A stretch of DNA of 64,000 nt from Gemmatimonadota bacterium. Its GTDB lineage: Bacteria; JAAXHH01. This document shows, one piece after another, positions 39,908 to 48,699 of the stretch (position 1 is its first letter; each line of letters starts with the position of its first letter). Made by a program: the position numbers and the translations under genes. A model generated the notes under the pieces. It was not told the origin of the DNA. It saw only the letters and a program-made list of their open reading frames with translations, and made no database searches. The stretch spans positions 157,951 to 221,950 of the forward strand of contig VXMB01000009.1 of assembly GCA_009841265.1 (NCBI GenBank), in the 5' to 3' direction.

Positions 39908-40789
39908 ATGCTTTCGGTTAAAGAGAAGTGGCTTTTCGATCTGCACGGTTATCTCGTCCTGCGCCAGGTCATCACGTCCGAGGACCTGGATCACATGATC
40001 GCGCGGTGCGACGAATGGCACGGGATGGCAGAGGAAGAGCTTCCGCCGCCGCTCTGTTCCTATGAGGATCCCAAGGCAAATCCGACGGCCGCGCGGGCCA
40101 TTCTCCATGCCGAGTATGCCGACCCGGTATTCGACCGGCTCGTGCTGAACCTGCCGGTCATGCGCTTGGTGCTCGCCCTGACGAGGGAGCGGCCCCAGCA
40201 CCTGCTGTCGGCCCTCACGGTGAACCGGCCGGACAGCGACGAGATCACGCTGCACAACGGCGCTTCCGGGGCGTGGAGGAACCCGGCCAACGACTACCAG
40301 GCCGCGGACGGCGAAGTGTTCGCCACCTTCATCAACGCGGCCATTTCCCTGGTTGACGTGCCCGAAGGGGCCGGATTCGTGTGTATTCCCGGCAGCCACA
40401 AGACCTATTTCGAACGGCCGGCACACATCGACATCCGCTCAGGCCCGCCGACGGTAATCAACGTGCCCGTAAACGCGGGGGACGCCGTCGTCTTTACCGA
40501 AGCCCTATGCCACGGCGCGCTGCCCTGGTCCTTGCGCGACCCGCCGCGGCGCACCATGTTTCAAAGGTACTGCACGTCCTACGCGTCCTGGACGCCCGGC
40601 GCGGGTCCCATCGAGGCGCACCGGCACCAACTGTCTGACGGCGTTTGCGAAATGAAACGCCCGGGCGGATTCCAGGGACCGAAGGACATCGCCGAACGCC
40701 TGCTGGACGAAATGACGGCCTGGGAGGCGGCCGGCCGGCCGGCGGGATGGGAGAGCCGGTTGCAACAGACTACTGGGAGTCCTGCATGA
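39908..40789 (+). CDS. Phytanoyl-CoA-dioxygenase-like protein with His-Asn-Gly
   Basis: 293 residues with the PhyH fold: LFDLHGYLVLRQVI start, GFVCIPGSHKTYFERP, NAGDAVVFTEALCHGALPW (distal His202) and RRTMFQRY (Arg for 2-oxoglutarate). The first iron ligand motif reads LHNGASGAW (His116-Asn-Gly118), so the usual Asp is Gly, as in BesD-type halogenases, with 86 residues between the two His. This LHxG-type variant is, from memory, common in marine PhyH-like proteins, whose chemistry is mostly untested. It overlaps the following enolase-superfamily gene by ATGA. Substrate unknown; its neighbours suggest an amino or sugar acid. Confidence 0.83.
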   Translation: MLSVKEKWLFDLHGYLVLRQVITSEDLDHMIARCDEWHGMAEEELPPPLCSYEDPKANPTAARAILHAEYADPVFDRLVLNLPVMRLVLALTRERPQHLLSALTVNRPDSDEITLHNGASGAWRNPANDYQAADGEVFATFINAAISLVDVPEGAGFVCIPGSHKTYFERPAHIDIRSGPPTVINVPVNAGDAVVFTEALCHGALPWSLRDPPRRTMFQRYCTSYASWTPGAGPIEAHRHQLSDGVCEMKRPGGFQGPKDIAERLLDEMTAWEAAGRPAGWESRLQQTTGSPA

Positions 40790-41976
40790 AGATCACCGAC
40801 CTGAGATGTGCCGTGATCGGCCAGAACCCCGTGGTACGGATCACGACGGACGAAGGGATCCACGGGCTGGGGCAGATCGAGAACTCCAAGCCCTACATGA
40901 AACCCCACGTTCTGTTCTATCGGGACCACATTATCGGCCAGGATCCCACGGACGTGAACCGCGTCGTCTCGAGCATACGGCGGCTGGGCAGCTTCAAGCC
41001 CTGGGGCAGCGCGGTTAGCGCCATCGAGATGGCCCTGTGGGATATCGCGGGCAAGGCGGCCGGACTGCCGGTGTACAAGTTGCTCGGGGGCAAGATGCGG
41101 GACCGGGTGCGGGTGTACAACGGCGCTGTGCGGTTTCCCATGAAGGGCGCCACCGTGGAGGACTACGCGGAGGACATGGCCCGGATGAAGGCGGCGCCCG
41201 AGGGGTTCACCATCATCAAGGAGGGCATCAGCTTTCACAGCCAGATGCCGTCGCAGGTCCCCGACTTCTTCTACGGCGACCTGCAGAAGCACGGCTTTCA
41301 CGGCAACCGGGGTCCGCTCACCGAGAAGGGCCTGAAGCACCTGGTAGCCTGCATAGAGGCCATGAAGGCGGTCCTCGGAGATGAAGTCGGCCTGGCCCTC
41401 GACTGCGGCCCCGGCATGCTCGTGCCGGACGCCCTGCGCCTGGCGAAAGCCGTGGAACACCTGCATATCATGTGGCTGGAAGACATGATCACCGGCGACT
41501 ATACGCCCTTCGTCCTGGCCGATCTCTACCGGGAGGTGAACTCGAGGACTTCCACGCCGATTCACACGGGGGAACAGATCTATCTCCGGGAGAACTTCGT
41601 CGATCTCATCGAGAAAAGGGCCGTGGACGTGGTGGGCCCCGACCCGGCCGACGTGGGCGGGATCGCGGAACTGAAGTGGATTGCGGAATACGCCGACCTC
41701 CACGGCGTGCTCATGGCGCCCCACGGCGTCATAGACGGCCTGATCGGCCTGGCCGCCCTGGTGCACGCCTCGGCCGCCATGCCGCCCAACTACATTGCCT
41801 TCGAATACCCCGTTGGCAACCCGTCCTGGTGGTACGACATCGTGGAGGGTTTGCCGGAAACGATCGTGAAAGACGGCTTCATCGACGTGTGGGACAGCCC
41901 CGGCCTGGGGGTCGACCTGGTGCCGGACAAAGCGCTGCCCTACCTGAAGGAAGAAGACCAGGGCTTTTTCGACTAG
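40786..41976 (+). CDS. Mandelate racemase/muconate-lactonizing family dehydratase
   Basis: 396 residues of the enolase superfamily. Start ATG 40786 overlaps the upstream stop. The N-terminal cap ends in the SAIEMALWDIAGKAAGLPVYKLLGG signature. Barrel metal ligands are Asp in ALDCGPG, Glu in WLEDM and Glu in HTGEQ; a later His in LMAPHG fits the general base pair with Asp (PDPADVGG). This arrangement is typical of the acid-sugar dehydratase branch such as galactonate or gluconate dehydratase. The usual K-x-K strand reads FTIIKEG. Product would be a 2-keto-3-deoxy acid. Confidence 0.88.
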   Translation: MKITDLRCAVIGQNPVVRITTDEGIHGLGQIENSKPYMKPHVLFYRDHIIGQDPTDVNRVVSSIRRLGSFKPWGSAVSAIEMALWDIAGKAAGLPVYKLLGGKMRDRVRVYNGAVRFPMKGATVEDYAEDMARMKAAPEGFTIIKEGISFHSQMPSQVPDFFYGDLQKHGFHGNRGPLTEKGLKHLVACIEAMKAVLGDEVGLALDCGPGMLVPDALRLAKAVEHLHIMWLEDMITGDYTPFVLADLYREVNSRTSTPIHTGEQIYLRENFVDLIEKRAVDVVGPDPADVGGIAELKWIAEYADLHGVLMAPHGVIDGLIGLAALVHASAAMPPNYIAFEYPVGNPSWWYDIVEGLPETIVKDGFIDVWDSPGLGVDLVPDKALPYLKEEDQGFFD

Positions 41977-42002
41977 TACACCGTGGATCGCCGGAGCGGC
42001 CC

Positions 42003-43157
42003 ATGTATGTGCGCCATCTGAAAGTCAGAAACTGGCGGAATTTCCCGCGGATCGACGTCGATCTGCAAAAACGGCAGTTCGTCGTCGGCCCCAACGCGTC
42101 CGGGAAGTCCAACCTGATGGACGTGTTCCGGTTTCTCAGGGATATTGCCAAGGTGGAGGGCGGGGGACTCCAAAAGGCCGTCGCGGACCGGGGCGGCATG
42201 ACCAAGATCCGGAATCTCGCCGCGCGCAGGGATCCGGATATCGCCATCGAGGTGCGGTTCTGCGATCCGGTGAACGGGCGGGAAACCTGGCGCTATGAAC
42301 TCGGACTAAAGCAGCAGGCCAGGGGGAACCGGCACACGCTGATCACCTATGAACGGGTGAGCAGAGACGAGACCGTCATACTCGACCGGCCGAACGAGGA
42401 GGACCGGGAAGACATCGTACGGCTTACCCAGACCTACCTGGAACAGATCACCGCCAACCGGGCATTTCGTGAGATCGCCCGGTACTTTCAGGCCATTACC
42501 TACCATCACCTGGTTCCATCGCTGCTCCGCCACGCGGACCTGATCGGTGGCCGGACGCTCGAGGGCGACCCCTACGGGCAGGACTTCCTGGACCGCATCG
42601 CCCGGGAACACGACCGGACCCGAAGAGCCCGCCTGTCCCGGATCGAAGCGGTGCTCAAGGCGGCCGTGCCGCGGCTCGAGCAGCTCGAATTCATTCGGGA
42701 CCCGGAGACGGGACGCCCACATCTCCAGGCCCTGTACGCCCACTGGCGGCCCAGGGCGGGTATCCAGCGGGAGGACCAGTTCTCCGACGGGACACTACGG
42801 CTCATCGGCATGTTGTGGGCGCTGCTCGAAGGGGAATCCATGTTGTTCCTGGAGGAGCCCGAACTCTGCCTGCACCCGGGCATTGTCAACCGGCTCGCCG
42901 CACTGATCCTGCGCATGCAGCGGAACACCGGACGGCAGGTGTTGATCAGCACGCACAGCGCGGTGCTGTTGTCCGACCCCGATATCGAACCGGAAGAAGT
43001 CCTGCTGCTGAAACCCGTCCATGAAGGATCGGCAGCGGAAGTGACCGGCGACGTGACGGACGCGCTGCTCCTGCTGGACCGCGACGTCTCCGAGGAACAG
43101 GCACCCCGGGAAAGAACCCTCGAAAAAGACCCGAATCAGTTGAGCCTGTTCGAATGA
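42003..43157 (+). CDS. AAA ATPase (RecF/OLD-like) ending in a clamp-binding motif
   Basis: 384 residues of the ABC-type AAA_21 family, which lacks coiled-coil arms. Walker A GPNASGKSN (about 29-37), signature-like FSDGTLRLIGMLWAL, Walker B MLFLEEPELCLHP and the switch His ISTHSAVLL are all intact, so it should hydrolyse ATP as a dimer. The very C-terminus is NQLSLFE, which fits the QL(S/D)LF beta-sliding-clamp binding consensus used by DNA polymerases and repair proteins. No nuclease (TOPRIM) domain is fused. The start overlaps nothing; the stop overlaps the next gene by ATGA. Confidence 0.9.
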   Translation: MYVRHLKVRNWRNFPRIDVDLQKRQFVVGPNASGKSNLMDVFRFLRDIAKVEGGGLQKAVADRGGMTKIRNLAARRDPDIAIEVRFCDPVNGRETWRYELGLKQQARGNRHTLITYERVSRDETVILDRPNEEDREDIVRLTQTYLEQITANRAFREIARYFQAITYHHLVPSLLRHADLIGGRTLEGDPYGQDFLDRIAREHDRTRRARLSRIEAVLKAAVPRLEQLEFIRDPETGRPHLQALYAHWRPRAGIQREDQFSDGTLRLIGMLWALLEGESMLFLEEPELCLHPGIVNRLAALILRMQRNTGRQVLISTHSAVLLSDPDIEPEEVLLLKPVHEGSAAEVTGDVTDALLLLDRDVSEEQAPRERTLEKDPNQLSLFE

Positions 43158-43900
43158 AGGGATCGGTCCAGGTGCGCCCCATGAACGACTCCGGAGTCCC
43201 GGCACGGAACTTCGCACGGCATATCGCCTCGAACCGCTATCCGGGGCGGGGGCTGATCATCGGCCGGTCGGCCGGCGGCGACGCCTGGTTCCTGCTCTAC
43301 TGGATCATGGGCCGCAGTGAAAGCAGCCGGAACCGGCGGTTCGCGATCGAGGGGCCGGTGCTTCGCACGGAACCGGTCGATCCCGCAAGGCTGGACGCAC
43401 CGGAGCTGATCATCTACCCGGCCATGCTCGAACTGCCGGGGACATACATCGTTACCAACGGCGACCAGTCGCGGACGATATACGACGCGCTGCGCGGCGG
43501 CGGGACCTTCGAGGCCGCCCTGGCCACCCGGGAACGGGAGCCCGACGCGCCGAACTACACGCCCCGGATCAGCGGCATGCTGGAGCTGAACGGGCTGCCT
43601 GCCGTATCCCTGAGCGTACTCCGGGCGAATCCGCTCGATCCCGCCCATACCGACCGGCTGACTTACCGGCCGGACCCGCCCCCACCCGGACGGGGACTGT
43701 GCCTGACGACCTACATGGGCGACGGCGAACCGCTGCCGGGGTTTTCGGGAGATCCGCTGCTCATGCCCCTGGAAGGCGAGGCGGAAGAGGTCATGGGGAC
43801 GTACTGGGACGCACTCGACGAAGAAAACCGGGTGGCCATCGCCCTGAAAAACGTGACGCGGGACGGCATCAGCGAACTGATGGCCATCAACCGGTTCTAG
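43154..43900 (+). CDS. IMP cyclohydrolase (PurO-like family)
   Basis: 248 residues. It strongly recalls the bacterial IMP cyclohydrolase family (PF07826): SNRYPGRGLIIGRS, WIMGRSESSRNRRF, LIIYPAMLELPG, YIVTNGDQSRTIYDAL, GTFEAAL and EPDAPNYTPRISGML. Such enzymes close FAICAR to IMP, the last step of purine synthesis, in place of the PurH N-terminal domain. Full length is present. Coupling to an AAA ATPase gene and to an aminotransferase/oxygenase run, rather than to pur genes, is odd. It may act on another formamido substrate. Confidence 0.88.
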   Translation: MKGSVQVRPMNDSGVPARNFARHIASNRYPGRGLIIGRSAGGDAWFLLYWIMGRSESSRNRRFAIEGPVLRTEPVDPARLDAPELIIYPAMLELPGTYIVTNGDQSRTIYDALRGGGTFEAALATREREPDAPNYTPRISGMLELNGLPAVSLSVLRANPLDPAHTDRLTYRPDPPPPGRGLCLTTYMGDGEPLPGFSGDPLLMPLEGEAEEVMGTYWDALDEENRVAIALKNVTRDGISELMAINRF

Positions 43901-43926
43901 TCCTTTCCCATCAGAGGTGAAGCTCA

Positions 43927-46900
43927 ATGCGGATGGTAATCGCCATTACGGGTATGTCGATGGGCGCGTGGATAACGACGGCCGCGTGCCTGCTCGCGGG
44001 CTGTGGTGAGTCCGCCCCTTCCCGCGTAGTGTGGGAGGAAGCCCTTTCCGCGAAGCACACGGGGCTGGCCTACCTGTACCGGAACGACCTGGAAGGCGCG
44101 GCAGGTTCCTTCGAGTCGGTGGCCCGGCTGGTTCCCCGCGAGCCGCTCGGTCACGCTAACCGGGCCCTGGCGTTGCTGAAACTTCGAGACTACGAACAGG
44201 CCGCCGCATCCGTCGACCGGGCTGTGGATCTTGCCCCGGAAGACGGTGAAGTCCTTTCCATCAAATCCGATATCGTGGCGGCACGGGGAGACCGCGAAGC
44301 CGCCCTGGGCCTGCTGGCTCACGCCGTTGGTCACAACGCGTCCGACGTGGTGCTCCGGTACAAGTATCTCACCGAGATGAGAAGGCTGCGGGGTCCGGAT
44401 CTCCAGGAGGAGGACGCCCTGGACGAACTGCAGGCCATGCTCGAACACGAACCGGAAAACCTGGCCGTGCTCGTCGAGTTGAACGAAATCCTGGTCCGGC
44501 TGGAACGGTGGCGTGAAGCATCGGCCGGGTACCGGCGGATGGCCGGGTTGCTCGAGCCCGTTCCCGAAGACATTCAGACCTGGCTGGACCGGACGCTGGA
44601 CGCATTGGATCGCCGGGATGGGGCAGAAGCCGAATCCAGCGCGGGCATCCTGGGCAACCTGCTGGTGGTGGACCCGGCCTACCGGGCATCGCGGGACCGC
44701 CTGGGGGATCCTTCGCAGCAGTCGCCCCCGCTCTACGATTTCCGGACGGCACCGCCCGACCTGGCGGCAGTGGTCGCGGGTTCCCTGGTCGATATGGCGT
44801 TCGTGGATGCGGGCGACGAATGGATGGGCAATATCCTGCCGGATGAGGAGCGATGGACGGACCTGGCGCTGGCGGACGCGGACGGGGACGGGCGGCTGGA
44901 CCTGGCGCTGGCGGGCCGGCAAGGGCTGACCGTCCTGCGCAACCCCGTGGACGGTTGGGAGGCCGTTTTGAGTCCATGGTCGGGTATGGACGATTCGGTC
45001 CGGGAAGACGCGGTCTTTCGACTGGTCCCGGGAGACTTCGCCAATGACGGCGATATGGACATATTGGTAGCCGGAACATCATCACCTCAGGTGTACCACA
45101 ACGAAGGGGATGGGACATTCGGCCTGGCGCAGACCCTGGACCCGGGAGATAGATCGGGGCTATTCGCCTCCGTTTCCCGGGCGGATTTCGACCACGACGG
45201 GGACCTGGACGTGCTGGCGTCCAATATGAGCGCGCTCCGGTTCTACCGACATACGGAGGGAGGGGTTTTCGACGAGGCCACCTCCACAACGGGCTTTCTC
45301 GAATCGGCGTCCAACGTTTCCGGCAGGGCCGCCGATGGTGTTCCCGCCGATGGTGTTTCCGCAGATGGTGTTTCCGCAGATGGTGATTCCGCTGAGGATG
45401 TTTCCGCCGTGCGGCCCGCCCAGTCACTGGCCTGGGGCGACTTCGACCTGGACGGCGCCGCAGATGTCGTCGCGCTGTTCGACGACGGGGCGCACAGACT
45501 GTACCGGAACCTGCGGCAGGGCAGGTGGGTGGACTGGACGGAACGTTTCGGCGGAATCCGGTGGGGCGGCGCGAAGACGGTCGCCGCGGCCGATTTCAAT
45601 AACGACGGCGCGCTGGACCTTTTCATGGCGGGGACCGCCGCCGAGGGCTGCCGGCTGTTGTGGAACGACAGTGGGCGCCGTTTCAACGGGGAGGACACGC
45701 CCCCGGCGTTCGGCGACGCGTGTGACGGCCTCGATGCCGCCGCCGTCCGGCCCTTCGATTTCGACAATGACGGATTCATCGATCTCGCACTTGCCGGCGC
45801 TTCGGTGCCGGGCCTGTCGGGACTCAGGCTGGCCAGGAACCTGGGCAACGGGACATTCGAGGAAAGGGCCGACCTGCTCCCCGGCCTGCCGTCGGCCATC
45901 GAAGACGTCGAGGTCGGCGACCTGGACGATGACGGTGACCTGGATCTCGCAGTGCTTTCCGAGGGACGTCTTTTAGTACTGAGGAACGACGGCGGCAACG
46001 CGAACGGCTGGCTCAAGGTACAGCTCGCCGCGGCCCTGGAAGGAAGCGGGAAGAACAACTTCTATGGCATAGGGTCGACCATAGAGGTAAACGCCGGGTC
46101 GCACTACCAGTCTCTGCGGGTCGACGCGGCCGTCACCCACGTCGGTCTGGGAAGCCGGGAAACGGCCGACGTGATCCGGGTAATCTGGAGCAACGGCGTC
46201 CCCCAGAACCGGATCGATCCGGAATCCCGCACGCTTATCGTCGAACCGCAGCGGCTCAAGGGATCCTGCCCGTCGCTATACACCTGGAACGGCGACCGGT
46301 TCGTCTTCGTCACCCACCTGATGACGCGGAGTGCCATTGGCGCCCTGACGGAAACCGGCGCGCCGGCCTGGCCGGACGCGGCGAACGACTACGTGAAGAT
46401 CCGGGGAGACCAGCTGAGGATGCGGGACGGAAAGTTCGAAGTCCGGGTCGTGGAGGAACTCTGGGACGCCGTGTACATGGACAAAATGGAACTGCTGGTC
46501 GTCGACCACCCGGCGGAGACGGACATTTTCGTGGATGAAAAGTACCTCCCGCCGCCCTACCCGGATCTCGAAATCCATACGGTGACGGACCCGCGCCTGC
46601 CCGTGGCCGCTCGCGACCACCACGGTAACGACATCCTGCCCGCGCTCGCCGCCAGGGACAGCCTGTACGTCGGGGACTACAGGCTTGGTGAATTTCAGGG
46701 CGTTCCAGAAATGCATTCCATTACACTGGACCTGGGCGATCTGAAGGGCGCGGAACGGATCCACCTGTACCTGTGCGGCTGGATCATGCCGATCGAGCCC
46801 AGTTCCAACCTGGCCCTGTCCCAGCGCGGTAACGTCGCCGTGGTCCCGCCGTACCTGGAAGTGCCGGACGGCAGGGGACAGTGGCGGACCGTGATACCGT

Positions 46901-47565
46901 ACACCGGCTTTCCATCGGGGGAACACAAGACCGTTTTCATCGATCTTACGGACCGTTTTCCCGCCGAAGACTACCGGGTAAGGCTCACCACGAACCTGGA
47001 GTTGTACTGGAGCGAGGTCTTTTTCACCGTCGACGAACCCGTGCGGGCCGAAAGGCGCATTACCCGGCTGTCGCCCGATACGGCGGATCTGCACTACCGC
47101 GGCTACTCGCGGGAGTACCGGACCGCGCCCTATGGCCCGTTTATCCGGGATTACCAGGTGCTGAGCGGCGAACCCCAGTGGCTGCCCTTCGCGGGATACC
47201 GGACGCGGTACGGCGACGTGACGCCCCTGCTGCAGGCGTCCGACAACCGCTATGTCGTCTATAGTTCAGGAGAGGAAATCAAGGTGACGTTCGATACGGC
47301 GGACCTGCCCGAACCACCGTCTGGCTGGACGAGGGACTTCGTCCTGCACACCGACGGCTGGTTGAAGGAGGGCGACCTGAACACGGCGACGGCCGCCACG
47401 ATCGAACCGCTGCCCTTTCACGGGATGGCCGGCTACCCTTATGGTCCGGATTCCCTTTACCCGGACGAAACCGGCCTGCGAGCGTACCGAAGCGCCTACA
47501 ACTCGCGCTGGGTCTCCCAGGAGAATTTCAGAGAAGCCCTGCGGCGGCACGGCCCTGGCCGCTGA
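43927..47565 (+). CDS. Giant TPR/VCBS/UnbV lipoprotein
   Basis: 1212 residues: signal and lipobox LLAGC at about residue 26, TPR repeats (about 35-240), then seven FG-GAP/VCBS modules with Ca-binding DxDxDG loops (DADGDG, DFDHDGDLD, DFNNDGALD, DFDNDGFID, DLDDDGDLD; about 320-690), an ASPIC/UnbV domain (GIGSTIEVNAGSHYQ, HVGLG) near 710-780, and a 430-residue C-terminal region I cannot name. This is an extracellular binding architecture; ligand unknown. A 15-bp repeat codes DGVSA units near residue 470-495. Start has GAGGTGAAG a few bases upstream. Last in the plus-strand run. Confidence 0.88.
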   Translation: MRMVIAITGMSMGAWITTAACLLAGCGESAPSRVVWEEALSAKHTGLAYLYRNDLEGAAGSFESVARLVPREPLGHANRALALLKLRDYEQAAASVDRAVDLAPEDGEVLSIKSDIVAARGDREAALGLLAHAVGHNASDVVLRYKYLTEMRRLRGPDLQEEDALDELQAMLEHEPENLAVLVELNEILVRLERWREASAGYRRMAGLLEPVPEDIQTWLDRTLDALDRRDGAEAESSAGILGNLLVVDPAYRASRDRLGDPSQQSPPLYDFRTAPPDLAAVVAGSLVDMAFVDAGDEWMGNILPDEERWTDLALADADGDGRLDLALAGRQGLTVLRNPVDGWEAVLSPWSGMDDSVREDAVFRLVPGDFANDGDMDILVAGTSSPQVYHNEGDGTFGLAQTLDPGDRSGLFASVSRADFDHDGDLDVLASNMSALRFYRHTEGGVFDEATSTTGFLESASNVSGRAADGVPADGVSADGVSADGDSAEDVSAVRPAQSLAWGDFDLDGAADVVALFDDGAHRLYRNLRQGRWVDWTERFGGIRWGGAKTVAAADFNNDGALDLFMAGTAAEGCRLLWNDSGRRFNGEDTPPAFGDACDGLDAAAVRPFDFDNDGFIDLALAGASVPGLSGLRLARNLGNGTFEERADLLPGLPSAIEDVEVGDLDDDGDLDLAVLSEGRLLVLRNDGGNANGWLKVQLAAALEGSGKNNFYGIGSTIEVNAGSHYQSLRVDAAVTHVGLGSRETADVIRVIWSNGVPQNRIDPESRTLIVEPQRLKGSCPSLYTWNGDRFVFVTHLMTRSAIGALTETGAPAWPDAANDYVKIRGDQLRMRDGKFEVRVVEELWDAVYMDKMELLVVDHPAETDIFVDEKYLPPPYPDLEIHTVTDPRLPVAARDHHGNDILPALAARDSLYVGDYRLGEFQGVPEMHSITLDLGDLKGAERIHLYLCGWIMPIEPSSNLALSQRGNVAVVPPYLEVPDGRGQWRTVIPYTGFPSGEHKTVFIDLTDRFPAEDYRVRLTTNLELYWSEVFFTVDEPVRAERRITRLSPDTADLHYRGYSREYRTAPYGPFIRDYQVLSGEPQWLPFAGYRTRYGDVTPLLQASDNRYVVYSSGEEIKVTFDTADLPEPPSGWTRDFVLHTDGWLKEGDLNTATAATIEPLPFHGMAGYPYGPDSLYPDETGLRAYRSAYNSRWVSQENFREALRRHGPGR
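45331..45405. repeat. Five in-frame 15-bp repeats
   Basis: Five consecutive 15-bp units of the type GCCGATGGTGTTTCC (45331, 45346, 45361, 45376, 45391) encode Ala-Asp-Gly-Val-Ser between two VCBS modules. Units 2-4 differ by only one or two bases. Confidence 0.85.
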
Positions 47566-47601
47566 TCCTTCTTCCAGCCGCGCGGCCGCCAGGAGACCGC
47601 C

Positions 47602-48627
47602 TCAGGAACCCGGCACCAGCGCCACCTTGATCAGGTCGCCGGGGTCGTCCACCAGTTTCGCGAAAATGCCCGGCCCCTGCTCCAGGTCCCTTTCGACGAC
47701 CATGGAGGCGACGTCGATCCTGCCCTTAGAGATGAGATCGAGGGAATAGGCGAAGTCCACGCTCGTGTAGGCATAGGAACCGCGAACGACCAGTTCCCTG
47801 TTGACCATGGCCACGCCGTCAATGGCCATGGGCGCTTCGGCGCCGAGGCCCAGCAGCACGGCTTCACCGCCCTGCCGGAGCATCCGCACGGCCTGTTCCT
47901 GCGTCGCCGTATGGCCCACCGCTTCGACCGCCAGGTCCACCCCTTGACCGTCTGTCATATCGAACACGGCTTCCACCGGGTCGATCGACCGTACGTCGAT
48001 GGTGTGGGTCGCGCCCATCGAGGCGGCCAGCGACAGTCGCGAGGGCACCATGTCAGTCACCGCGATGCGGGTCGCCCCGATGTGCCGGGCCACCTGCAGG
48101 GCGAGGAGCCCCTGGGTGCCCGCGCCGATGACGGCCACGCTCCTGATGAACCCGTGCAGGCTCCGGTCGAAGATATGCAGCGCGTTCGAGAGAGATTCGA
48201 CCATGCTGCCCTCGAGGTCGCCCACGTGGTCCGGCAGCCTGAAGCAGGACGCCGCGGGCACGGAAACGTAGTTGGCGAAGGCCCCGGGATGCTCGATGCC
48301 GATGACCGTCCGATGAGGGCAGATACTGGTGCGTCCCCGGAGGCACTCGTCGCACCGGCCGCAGGAAAGGATCGGGTTGATGGTGACCCGGTCGCCGATG
48401 GCCAGCCCTTCCGCGCCGCGGCCCAGGTCCACCACCTCGCCGGTGAATTCGTGTCCCATGATCAGCGGCGGGACCCGCTTTGCGCTCTTGCCCAGAAAGC
48501 CGTGCAGGTCCGAACCGCATATGCTCGCCGCCCCGACCTTCAGCACGGCGTAGCCGGGCGTGACCCCGGGTTCCTCGACGTCCTGCATTTCCATCTGACG
48601 CGTTCCCAGGTACATTAGTGCCCGCAT
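47602..48627 (-). CDS. Zinc-dependent alcohol/polyol dehydrogenase
   Basis: 341 residues of the medium-chain dehydrogenase family, near sorbitol/threonine dehydrogenases. Catalytic Zn site: Cys in SICGSDLHG, His-Glu in GHEFTGEVVDLG. Structural Zn: C-x2-C-x2-C-x7-C in CGRCDECLRGRTSIC. The Rossmann motif is VIGAGTQGLLALQVA. It should oxidise a secondary alcohol of a polyol or amino acid with NAD(P)+. The gene converges on the giant lipoprotein gene and is alone in its direction with the ligase gene upstream of it. Confidence 0.92.
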   Translation of the reverse strand: MRALMYLGTRQMEMQDVEEPGVTPGYAVLKVGAASICGSDLHGFLGKSAKRVPPLIMGHEFTGEVVDLGRGAEGLAIGDRVTINPILSCGRCDECLRGRTSICPHRTVIGIEHPGAFANYVSVPAASCFRLPDHVGDLEGSMVESLSNALHIFDRSLHGFIRSVAVIGAGTQGLLALQVARHIGATRIAVTDMVPSRLSLAASMGATHTIDVRSIDPVEAVFDMTDGQGVDLAVEAVGHTATQEQAVRMLRQGGEAVLLGLGAEAPMAIDGVAMVNRELVVRGSYAYTSVDFAYSLDLISKGRIDVASMVVERDLEQGPGIFAKLVDDPGDLIKVALVPGS

Positions 48628-48699
48628 GCCTTCCTCCTTAAGTACGGCCGGCGACTATCATAAACCGCAGCCGGTGTGTTTCAGATCCCTCAGCATCGG

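Noticed and set aside
38618..40426. Long open frame antisense to the aminotransferase and dioxygenase genes
   Set aside because: It spans two well-supported opposite-strand genes and their spacer, with no recognisable domain or ribosome site.
42003..43900. Two-gene phage-defence system of the OLD/Gabija type
   Set aside because: The ATPase resembles such systems, but its partner is an IMP cyclohydrolase with no helicase or nuclease features and no other defence gene is close.
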